Notes under the pieces: generated by a model
Told to the model about the DNA's origin: nothing
What the model saw: only the letters and a program-made list of their open reading frames with translations
Databases searched by the model: none
Made by a program: the position numbers and the translations under genes
Origin: Asticcacaulis machinosus
Lineage (GTDB): Bacteria; Pseudomonadota; Alphaproteobacteria; Caulobacterales; Caulobacteraceae
Length of the DNA stretch: 64,000 nt
Assembly: GCF_028550435.1 (NCBI RefSeq)
Contig: NZ_JAQQKV010000001.1
Span: forward strand, 1,674,001-1,738,000
Reading direction: 5' to 3'
Shown: in pieces, positions 43,244-50,487 of the stretch
How positions within the stretch are numbered: the stretch's first letter is position 1
Layout: each line of letters begins with the position of its first letter

Positions 43244-44065
43244 TTGCGCCAATATGCCCCGTCTGCCCCGCCCGACAGCTCTGATGAACAGGCGATTCTG
43301 TCGTTCATCGACGTCAGTCTGGGCTACGGGCGCGACGCCAAAATCAGCCGCGACCCTAATCAGTTCATTCTGAAATCCCTTAATTTTCAAATCGCTGCGG
43401 GATCATTTCATTTTCTGACCGGCCCATCGGGTGCGGGTAAAACCTCATTGCTCAAGATGATTTATCTGGCCCAGCAACCCAGTGCCGGACAGATTTTATT
43501 GATGGGCGAAAAAATTAACCCTGATGACCGCGATCAGCGCACACGCCTGCGCAGACGGCTGGGCGTGGTCTTTCAGGAGTTCAGGCTGCTGGATCATCTC
43601 AATGTTTTCGACAATGCCGCCCTGCCTTTGGTCGTAACCGGCGCTAAACCCCGCGAATATTCAAACGATGTGACCGAACTGCTGACCTGGGTGGGCTTAA
43701 AAAACCACCTGCACCTGATGCCGCCAGTGCTGTCGGGCGGGGAGAAACAAAGGCTGGCCATTGCGCGCGCGGTGGTGCATCGCCCGACGCTGATTCTGGC
43801 CGATGAGCCGACCGGCAATATCGATTATGCGATGGGCCTGCGTATCATGCGCCTCCTGATCGAGTTAAACCGGTTGGGCGCGACGGTAATCTTTGCGACC
43901 CACGACGAAAGCCTGATACAGGCGTCAGGTATGCCGGTCTTGGAACTGCGCCACGGCAATATCCATAAGCGTGACCTGAGCCGCGACCTGTCGGCGCGTC
44001 TGCAACCGGGCCACGCATCTGAACCTCTGGCACCGGAGCGCAGTATACCGGAGCATGGGGCATGA
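43244..44065 (+). CDS. ftsE: Cell division ATP-binding protein FtsE
   Basis: FtsE is the ATPase of the FtsEX complex, which controls peptidoglycan hydrolases at the septum. Walker A GPSGAGKT (60-67), Q loop [16 protein letters not shown], signature [14 protein letters not shown], Walker [13 protein letters not shown] and the switch His in FATHDE are intact. At 273 residues it is longer than usual, with a 15-20 residue N-terminal and a 30-residue C-terminal extension. The only available start is TTG at 43244, since a stop lies four codons upstream. It overlaps ftsX by 4 bases. Confidence 0.93.
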   Translation: MRQYAPSAPPDSSDEQAILSFIDVSLGYGRDAKISRDPNQFILKSLNFQIAAGSFHFLTGPSGAGKTSLLKMIYLAQQPSAGQILLMGEKINPDDRDQRTRLRRRLGVVFQEFRLLDHLNVFDNAALPLVVTGAKPREYSNDVTELLTWVGLKNHLHLMPPVLSGGEKQRLAIARAVVHRPTLILADEPTGNIDYAMGLRIMRLLIELNRLGATVIFATHDESLIQASGMPVLELRHGNIHKRDLSRDLSARLQPGHASEPLAPERSIPEHGA

Positions 44066-44991
44066 TCCGCGTGTTACGCCGTAAGAAAATCAAACCGCCT
44101 AAGGACGGGTTCCCCGGCATTGTCCGTGCCGACCTTTTGCCGGCCGAAGACACGCGTGAAGTCTCGCTGCATTTCATCATCGCGGTTTTGTGCTTCATCG
44201 CCTGTCTATCGGCGATTCTGGCTATGGCATCTGACCGCGCCGCGCAAGGCTGGGCCCGCGACATCCGATCCGAAGTCACAGTGCAGGTGCGACCATCAGG
44301 CTTAGAGACCGGGGCTATGGCCGCCGCCAAGGCTGCTGAGGTTCTGGGCGGCGTCAAGGGCGTCGAAGAAGCCGCGGCCCTTGAGCCTGAGCGCGCCCGC
44401 GACCTGATCAAGCCGTGGCTGGGCGATGCCGTGCTCGATGACCTGCCGATACCCAATCTGGTTGAGGTCAGACTTGATCCCGAACATCCCGCTACCGCCA
44501 TTGACATCATGAGTGCTCTGACCGCCCGCGACATTGACGCCAGTCTGGATGACCATTCGACATGGCTTAAAGACATCGAACAATCCGCGCTGATTATCCG
44601 GCTGATATCGTTTGCGATTTTCACCATTGTCGCGGTTGCCACAGGGGCCGTTGTCAGCTTTGCCACCCGCGCTGGTCTGGCCACGCGCTCTGATATCATC
44701 GAAATTTTGAGCCTGTGCGGCGCGTCCGATGGCTTTATCGCCCAGCGGTTTCAGTCCCGCTTTATGCGTCTGGCCGTCACCTCCGGTGTTATGGGCGCGG
44801 CGGCGGCGGGTCTGGTCACTATAATTATCAAATTGATCTCCCCGTCACAAAGCTTTGCCTTAGCCCTTCCCTTTTCGTGGTTTGACCTGTTAATATTAAT
44901 ACCGTGTCCGTTGCTGGTGGCGTTGATTTCCGCCACAACCGCACGCATGGTGACGTTGCGACTATTGGGGGGAGCATATGAAAAAGCGTAA
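44062..44991 (+). CDS. ftsX: Cell division protein FtsX
   Basis: The 309-residue membrane partner of FtsE. One N-terminal helix (HFIIAVLCFIACLSAILAMA) is followed by a periplasmic domain with VTVQVRP and LPIPNLVEVRLDPEHP, then three C-terminal helices, including IIRLISFAIFTIVAVATGAVVSFATRAGLATRSDIIEILSLCGASDGFIA. Start overlaps ftsE, and ydcF begins inside its 3' end, so ftsE-ftsX-ydcF-plsC look like one operon. Confidence 0.93.
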   Translation: MIRVLRRKKIKPPKDGFPGIVRADLLPAEDTREVSLHFIIAVLCFIACLSAILAMASDRAAQGWARDIRSEVTVQVRPSGLETGAMAAAKAAEVLGGVKGVEEAAALEPERARDLIKPWLGDAVLDDLPIPNLVEVRLDPEHPATAIDIMSALTARDIDASLDDHSTWLKDIEQSALIIRLISFAIFTIVAVATGAVVSFATRAGLATRSDIIEILSLCGASDGFIAQRFQSRFMRLAVTSGVMGAAAAGLVTIIIKLISPSQSFALALPFSWFDLLILIPCPLLVALISATTARMVTLRLLGGAYEKA

Positions 44992-45631
44992 GATTATGCT
45001 GGCTATCCTCAGCCTGATCCTGTTGTGGGTGGCAGGTCTGTTTTTCTTTGCCGACCGCGTGATCGATTCGACCCCTGCCATCGAGCCCGAAGATAAGGCT
45101 GACGCCATTGTGGCCCTGACCGGTGCCTCCGACATGCGTATCCGCGAAGGCATGCGCCTGCTGGAACGGCGCAAGGGTGACCGGCTGCTGATTTCGGGGG
45201 TCAACAAAGAGGTGCGCCGGCCGGAACTACTGCCCGTAACCGATGGCTCAAAGCGGCTCTATGACTGCTGCGTTGATCTGGGATTTGATGCGGTCGACAC
45301 GGTCGGCAATGCCGCCGAAATCGCCGCCTGGGCCCGCGCCAAGGACTATGATGACCTGATTGTGGTGACCTCTGATTACCATATGCCGCGCAGTCTGCTG
45401 GAGATCAAACAAGCCCTGCCCGAAGCGACCCTGCATGCTTACCCGGTCGCTACACCGTCTCTGGATGCGCGGGCCTGGTGGAAATCGACGTCGGGATCGC
45501 GGGTTCTGGTGATCGAATATTGCAAATATCTCGCCATACTGGGGCGTAATCTGGTAGGGAGTGTCGCTTCGCTGTTCGGCAAGGATAAAGCTGCCGAAAG
45601 CTCTGCTGCAGCCCCGGAGACTTCTTCTTAA
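44978..45631 (+). CDS. YdcF/DUF218 family protein
   Basis: This 217-residue protein has an N-terminal membrane helix and a DUF218 domain with DAIVALTGASDMRIREGMRLL, LLISGVN, VDTVGNAAEIAAWARAK and VVTSDYHMPRSLLE. Relatives such as SanA/ElyC are linked to envelope synthesis, fitting its place between ftsX and plsC. It overlaps the end of ftsX by 14 bases. Confidence 0.88.
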   Translation: MKKRKIMLAILSLILLWVAGLFFFADRVIDSTPAIEPEDKADAIVALTGASDMRIREGMRLLERRKGDRLLISGVNKEVRRPELLPVTDGSKRLYDCCVDLGFDAVDTVGNAAEIAAWARAKDYDDLIVVTSDYHMPRSLLEIKQALPEATLHAYPVATPSLDARAWWKSTSGSRVLVIEYCKYLAILGRNLVGSVASLFGKDKAAESSAAAPETSS

Positions 45632-45634
45632 GTG

Positions 45635-46345
45635 ATGGCTTTGAGAAATATTCTGTTTCAGATCTGGCTTTACGGCATGATCTTTCTGGTCGGTTTCGGC
45701 CTGTCCCCCCTGCTGCTGCTGCCGCGAAAAATGGTGATGGGTATCATCAGGTGGTGGGCGAAGTGTGTAATTTGGGGCCTTAAGGTCATCTCCGGCGTCA
45801 AGGTAGAGTTTCGCGGACTTGAGCACGCTCCCAAAGGCGCGGCTCTGATTGCGGGCAAGCACATGAGTATGCTTGATACCATCGCGCCGTTTCTGGTCCT
45901 GCCGGATACCTGTTTCGTGCTCAAAAAAGAGCTGACGCGCATGCCGTTTTTCGGCTGGTACATGTGGCGCGCCCATATGATCCCGATCAAGCGCGAAGAC
46001 GCGGCCAAGGCGCTTAAAGCCATGCTGGTCATGGCCAAGGAACGCCTGCGCGAACAGCGCCAGATCGTCATCTTCCCCGAAGGTACGCGTACCGAAGTCG
46101 GCGAAGACCCGGTCTATAAGCCGGGCGTGGCCGCTATTTACCGCGATCTGGATGCACCGTGCCACTTGATGGCCACCAATTCAGGTCAGTGCTGGCCCGC
46201 CCACGGCATAAAGCGCTATCCCGGTACTGTGGTTTATGAGTTCCTGCCCCCCCTGCCCGCCGGTATGAAACGCGCCGAATTTATGGGTGCGGTGCGCGAG
46301 CGTATCGAGACCGCCTCAAACGCCCTGATGGCAGAGAATAACTGA
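45635..46345 (+). CDS. plsC: Lysophospholipid acyltransferase (PlsC family)
   Basis: 1-acyl-glycerol-3-phosphate acyltransferase of 236 residues. The family's H-x4-D motif is HMSMLD in GKHMSMLDTIAPFLV, FFGWYMWRAHMIPIKRED is motif II and the FPEGTR motif III is present. An N-terminal helix anchors it to the membrane. ATG at 45635 is preferred over the overlapping GTG. It is the last gene of the ftsEX run and converges on hisC through element R7. Confidence 0.92.
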   Translation: MALRNILFQIWLYGMIFLVGFGLSPLLLLPRKMVMGIIRWWAKCVIWGLKVISGVKVEFRGLEHAPKGAALIAGKHMSMLDTIAPFLVLPDTCFVLKKELTRMPFFGWYMWRAHMIPIKREDAAKALKAMLVMAKERLREQRQIVIFPEGTRTEVGEDPVYKPGVAAIYRDLDAPCHLMATNSGQCWPAHGIKRYPGTVVYEFLPPLPAGMKRAEFMGAVRERIETASNALMAENN

Positions 46346-46346
46346 C

Positions 46347-46485
46347 AGAACCTCCCCTCTTGGAGGGGAGGAGGGAGGTCTGATTTATTAGACCGGAAGG
46401 TGGGGTAATTACGGCCCGAAGATTTACCCCCTCTGATATCAGGCTAACGCATGATATCAGCTCCCGCTGCAACAGGGGGAGTTCT
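46347..46485. repeat. Full-length palindromic MITE-like element (R7)
   Basis: A 139-base unit starts AGAAC and ends GTTCT. It contains hairpin CCTCCCCTCTTGGAGGGGAGG, inner hairpin GGTCTGATTTATTAGACC, the core GGTGGGGTAA..GAAGATTTACCCCC, a second inner hairpin CTGATATCA..TGATATCAG with GCTAACGC in the loop, and hairpin CTCCCGCTGC..AGGGGGAG. It shares ends, core and order with R8 (50307-50452). It abuts the hisC stop codon. Confidence 0.88.
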
Positions 46486-47581
46486 AAGATTTAAACCGTC
46501 CCAACGCCTCAAGGAAGGCGCGGTTTTCATCGTCCTTACCCACCGTGACGCGCAGCGCATTCGGCAGGCCATAGTTCTTGACCCAACGGATGATGATGCC
46601 CTCACGCATCAGATGGTCATTGGCATCGGACGCCGCCTGCTCACTGTCAAAATGGATCAGCAGGAAGTTGCCCGCCGAACGCTCGACCCGGTAGCCCAGC
46701 GCCCTAATTTCCTGGATCAAGCGCGGCCGCCAGTTGAGCACCTGCTGGCGCGAGGCATCAATATGGGCCTGATCCTGCAAGGCCGCTGCCGCCGCATATT
46801 GTGCCGGCAGATTGATATTGAACGGCATGCGCATCCGCTCCATCGCCTCAATCATGCCGATCGGCGCATAGCCGAACCCGACCCGCAAACCGGCCAGACC
46901 GTGAATCTTTGAAAACGTCCGCGTCACCACAATATTGTCATGAGCCCGCGCAATGCCGAACGACGTCTCCCATGTCGGCTCATCAGCAAATTCGGCATAG
47001 GCCTCATCGATCACCAGAATAACCGACGGATCAAGCTCCGCCCGCAGGTACGCGATCTCTTCCGGCGTATTCCAGGTGCCGGTCGGATTAGCCGGGTTGG
47101 AGATATAGACGATCTTGGTGCGCGCATCGACCAGTTCCAGGATACGCGGGATCTCGACCCGCAATTCCGGTTCCGGCGCCAGACGCACCTCCGACTGGCA
47201 GGCCTGTGCGCTGATGCGATAGGCCAGAAAGCCGAACTCACCGGTGACAATATTGTCGCCCGGCGTGAGATAGGTCTGGTTCAGCATGCCAAACACCTCG
47301 TCCGAGCCATTGCCGAAAATCAGACGCTCCGGCTCCAGATCATGGTATTTTGACACAGCGTCCCGCAAGGGTGACGCCAGACCATCGGGATAGCGAAACA
47401 GCTTGGCGCGGGCCTCATCATAGGCGGCAACAGCCAGCGCAGACGTGCCCAGAGCATTTTCATTGGACGACAGCTTGATCGGCTCTTTGACGCCCTCGAT
47501 CTTTGATTTGCCGCCGACATAGGCATGGATATCCATGATGCCGGGTTTCGGTTGCGGCAAACGGGTCAGGATATCGGTCAT
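46484..47581 (-). CDS. hisC: Histidinol-phosphate aminotransferase
   Basis: HisC is a class I/II PLP enzyme acting in histidine synthesis. The PLP lysine is K225 in TFSKIHGLAGLRVGFGYA; SSNENALG, NGSDEVF, ISNPANPTGTWN and VIDEAYAEF are present. The 365-residue length is standard. In many alphaproteobacteria the copy next to chorismate mutase also transaminates aromatic amino acids. It follows the chorismate mutase gene by 12 bases. Confidence 0.94.
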   Translation of the reverse strand: MTDILTRLPQPKPGIMDIHAYVGGKSKIEGVKEPIKLSSNENALGTSALAVAAYDEARAKLFRYPDGLASPLRDAVSKYHDLEPERLIFGNGSDEVFGMLNQTYLTPGDNIVTGEFGFLAYRISAQACQSEVRLAPEPELRVEIPRILELVDARTKIVYISNPANPTGTWNTPEEIAYLRAELDPSVILVIDEAYAEFADEPTWETSFGIARAHDNIVVTRTFSKIHGLAGLRVGFGYAPIGMIEAMERMRMPFNINLPAQYAAAAALQDQAHIDASRQQVLNWRPRLIQEIRALGYRVERSAGNFLLIHFDSEQAASDANDHLMREGIIIRWVKNYGLPNALRVTVGKDDENRAFLEALGRFKS

Positions 47582-47593
47582 GAGCTTACACTT

Positions 47594-48475
47594 TCAATAG
47601 ATTCGGGCGGCGGCACCGATCACGCCGGACAGGCTGCCAAAGCCGCTCAGGCGGTCGTCATCTTCCTGCACATAGCCGGTAAGCGACCATAGCTTCAAGC
47701 CGGAGGCCTGACAAATCGGATCGGCGATCAGGCCCCGCTGAGACAGGATATCACTCAGCTTATGATCCGCACCGGCATAGTCGGTCACCCAAAAGGTGAC
47801 ATCATTTCCGGTCGGTTCCGGCTGAATCGCGGCAACCCCAAGGGCCTGCGGACGGCCACTCGCCTCTTCCGGCAAGGCCGCCATGACGCGCACATGGGGT
47901 TCAGCCAGCAACCGCGCCCACCACGCCCCACCCTTGGGATCAAGGCTGATGACCCCAACATGGCGCGGATCACGCGCCGCGGCAATGGCGGCTACCGGAT
48001 CGGCAACCTGGCTAAGCACCGGTGCCGCGCCAAAACGCTGACGGGCCCATAGCGTCACATCGGCCTTATCTCCCGCCCATAAATTAAGGTGCAGACCGCC
48101 ACGATCTGCACCCTGAATACGCAGGGACTCTGAGATTAACTCACGCCATATGCGGATGATCACGGCATCAGACACCTTACGGCCCGGTGCGGACAACAGC
48201 TTACGGATCAGCAAGGCCTCACGATCCGGACGCAGCAAGGATACCTGCTCTGCCGGCACTCGCGCGCGGTGCACCGTCTCAACCGCCGCCTCATGGGCCT
48301 TGGCGATCGCTATCGCTTCGGCCAGACTGGCACGCGTATCAACCAGACGCAACAAATCCGCATCGATCTGATCAATGCGCCTACGTAAGGACTCCAGCGA
48401 CGGAGCCTCAGCGGGTTGAGGGGTTTGCGCGTTCACGTAAAGGAGGTCACTCTCAAGGTTATGGTCATACTTCAT
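47594..48475 (-). CDS. Chorismate mutase (AroQ) with C-terminal extension
   Basis: The N-terminal AroQ domain (about 28-120: LESLRRRIDQIDADLLRLVDTRASLAEAIAIAK, RPDREALLIRKLL, IRIWRELISESLRIQG) converts chorismate to prephenate. A further 165 residues (FWVTDYAGADHKLSDILSQRGLIADP) resemble a worn prephenate-dehydratase-like or ACT region but lack recognisable catalytic motifs. ATG at 48475 or 48481 may start it. It forms an operon with hisC. Confidence 0.82.
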   Translation of the reverse strand: MKYDHNLESDLLYVNAQTPQPAEAPSLESLRRRIDQIDADLLRLVDTRASLAEAIAIAKAHEAAVETVHRARVPAEQVSLLRPDREALLIRKLLSAPGRKVSDAVIIRIWRELISESLRIQGADRGGLHLNLWAGDKADVTLWARQRFGAAPVLSQVADPVAAIAAARDPRHVGVISLDPKGGAWWARLLAEPHVRVMAALPEEASGRPQALGVAAIQPEPTGNDVTFWVTDYAGADHKLSDILSQRGLIADPICQASGLKLWSLTGYVQEDDDRLSGFGSLSGVIGAAARIY

Positions 48476-48704
48476 AGCCATTTCACAGGCGGCCCGCAAG
48501 CGCGCTTTTGTGACAGATTACCGCCTATCATATTGATGCAATTGAAACTTTTAAAGCTTTCAGTGTGCGCCAAAATCCACAACCGGATAGATTTGCAAGG
48601 CTTAGCCAAGGTAGGTCATAAATCCGGTTTGGCAGACCCAAGATTTCATATTACAAATTTATTTAATCGCCGAAAAAGGCGTACACATAAACAGGGAAGA
48701 CATT

Positions 48705-49217
48705 ATGACCTCAACCTTTACACGCCGCCATCTTGTGGCGGGAACGGCCGCCCTTACGCTGATGCCTCTGCGGGCGCAGGCGCAAACTCCGACAGCGGTA
48801 CTCATCTATGCCGATGGCCTGAAAAATGGCTGGTGGATCGGCGGCTGGTCGAAATTTCAGCCCCAGTTTGCTTTTGACGATGGCTCAAAGCCGGTGGCGG
48901 TGACTATGGCAGCCTGGAACGCACTGACCTTTCAAACCAGCGCCCCGTTTGATCTCACCGGCTATACGACCATCACTTTCATTGTGCACGGCGGCACCAA
49001 GGGTAAGCAGACCTTCAAACTATCAGCCAAACTCGGCGACAAGGTCGTGTCGGGGACTGAATTAGGCGTCACCGCCCCCAAGGGTAAATGGGCGCGTATC
49101 GATGTGCGTCTCAAGGATCTTAAGATGAAGGATACCAAATTCGACACCCTGATGTTCAACAACGCCTCTGCCGAAGAGCTGTCAGAATATTATATCAACT
49201 ATGTTCTAATCCAATAA
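48705..49217 (+). CDS. Tat-type secreted beta-sandwich protein, possible carbohydrate binder
   Basis: The 170-residue protein begins with a twin-arginine-like signal (FTRRHLVAGTAALTLMPLRAQA). The mature part is beta-rich: VLIYADGLKNGWWIGGWSKF, TSAPFDLTGYTTITFIVHGG, WARIDVRLKDLKMKDTKFDTLMFNNASAEELSEYYINYVLI. The pattern of aromatic residues and the final YYINYVLI strand recall galactose-binding-like carbohydrate modules, but without a catalytic domain. A good ribosome site (AGGGAAGA) precedes the ATG. Transferred on its own between divergent and converging housekeeping genes. Confidence 0.65.
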   Translation: MTSTFTRRHLVAGTAALTLMPLRAQAQTPTAVLIYADGLKNGWWIGGWSKFQPQFAFDDGSKPVAVTMAAWNALTFQTSAPFDLTGYTTITFIVHGGTKGKQTFKLSAKLGDKVVSGTELGVTAPKGKWARIDVRLKDLKMKDTKFDTLMFNNASAEELSEYYINYVLIQ

Positions 49218-49225
49218 TTCAGAAT

Positions 49226-50290
49226 TTAAAACACCTTGGGGGCGTCGGAAACCTTGAGCGGGCCGGTATAGGTGCCGCCGTCCCTGAACTCGAAATTCAT
49301 CACCACCGCCTTTTCGGCGACCATGCGCACCCCGACCAGAGGCCGCGCCAGAGGCTCATATTCCGCCCCGATCAGGCCGGTCGACAGCAGAAAGCCGAAC
49401 GGATCACCCGAACCGGAAATCTCAAGCTTTAGCTGGCCGTTCAGACGGCGATTGGTATCGACGCTCATCAGGTCGCTTTCCAGAAACAGGTTCAGTTCCT
49501 CGATCTTCAGCGACGACTTCATGGCGCTCAAAGCCCCGCCGCCCTTTTGCCAGTGCTCGACACTTTGGCCCCAGTCAACGCCCTTAAACTGCGAGACATG
49601 GTTGACGCTGGCTTCCCAGTGCAGATTGAACGGCTTGGTCTGGCCGATCTTACCGGCCAGACTTAACGGATCGCCTTTGGCGCCGGTTATGCGCACCAGA
49701 ATATCAGCCATATCAGCGGTTTTGGCATTGGGGCGCAGATAGGCCTCAAACCGCTCGGCCCCATTCAGCGCAAACGGGCGGGCCGGATCGGAAGACACAA
49801 ACACGGGATTAAGCCCCTCAATCGCCACATCATAGATCGGCTTATTGAGGCCCGACACACTGGCGCGCAGGGCATCGCCGGTTACCGTCACCTGCCCCAG
49901 ATCAAGGCCGTTATGGCGCCCACGCAACAGAGTCAGGCCCTTTTCGGCCACCATCACCCATTTATCGAGCGCATAGGCATTGGCTTCAGCCGCGATCACG
50001 GGTGCGGCAAAGCCCTTACCCGACGGGGCCACCACCTCGACTTTTTTGAATTCCATGAACATGCGGAACGGATAGCCGCGCACACTGACCGGATCATACT
50101 GGACATGATAACCGGCGCGGATCAGGGCTTCGCGGTGCGCAACCAGATTGCTCTCGACCTGACGGGCCATATAGATCCAGTAGGCGCTCCATAGCCCGAG
50201 CGCGATCAGCACGATCAGGAACGGCCAGGCCAGCCCCCATTTGGTCGGTGCTTTTTTGGGTGGTTGTTTGTGCGGCTCAGTTTCAGACAT
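49226..50290 (-). CDS. DUF2125 family membrane-anchored protein
   Basis: A 354-residue protein with one N-terminal transmembrane helix (about 22-44) and a large outer domain. VESNLVAHREALIRAGYHVQYDPVSVRGYPFRM and the closing FEFRDGGTYTGPLKV are typical of DUF2125, an AsmA-like beta-rich family of the alphaproteobacterial envelope. It is preceded by element R8. Function unknown. Confidence 0.85.
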   Translation of the reverse strand: MSETEPHKQPPKKAPTKWGLAWPFLIVLIALGLWSAYWIYMARQVESNLVAHREALIRAGYHVQYDPVSVRGYPFRMFMEFKKVEVVAPSGKGFAAPVIAAEANAYALDKWVMVAEKGLTLLRGRHNGLDLGQVTVTGDALRASVSGLNKPIYDVAIEGLNPVFVSSDPARPFALNGAERFEAYLRPNAKTADMADILVRITGAKGDPLSLAGKIGQTKPFNLHWEASVNHVSQFKGVDWGQSVEHWQKGGGALSAMKSSLKIEELNLFLESDLMSVDTNRRLNGQLKLEISGSGDPFGFLLSTGLIGAEYEPLARPLVGVRMVAEKAVVMNFEFRDGGTYTGPLKVSDAPKVF

Positions 50291-50306
50291 TACAGCCTCT
50301 GTGAAC

Positions 50307-50452
50307 AGAACCTCCCCTGATTTCAGGGGAGGGTGGCAGACGATCCTTTAGGATCGGGTGACGGGTGGGGTTAAATCCCGCTGAAGATTAACCCCCTCTT
50401 CTGTTTCAGCTTTCGCGTAAACAGAAGCTCCCCCTGCATCAGGGGGAGTTCT
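50307..50452. repeat. Full-length palindromic MITE-like element (R8)
   Basis: A 146-base unit with ends AGAAC and GTTCT. It has hairpin CCTCCCCTGATTTCAGGGGAGG, inner hairpin CGATCC-TTTA-GGATCG, the core GGTGGGGTTAA..GAAGATTAACCCCC, inner hairpin CTTCTGTTT..AAACAGAAG and closing hairpin CTCCCCCTGCATCAGGGGGAG. R7 has the same order with different but still paired inner hairpins. Confidence 0.9.
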
Positions 50453-50487
50453 TTTATTAACCAAACCTCCCCCCCTCCGGTAAAGCC

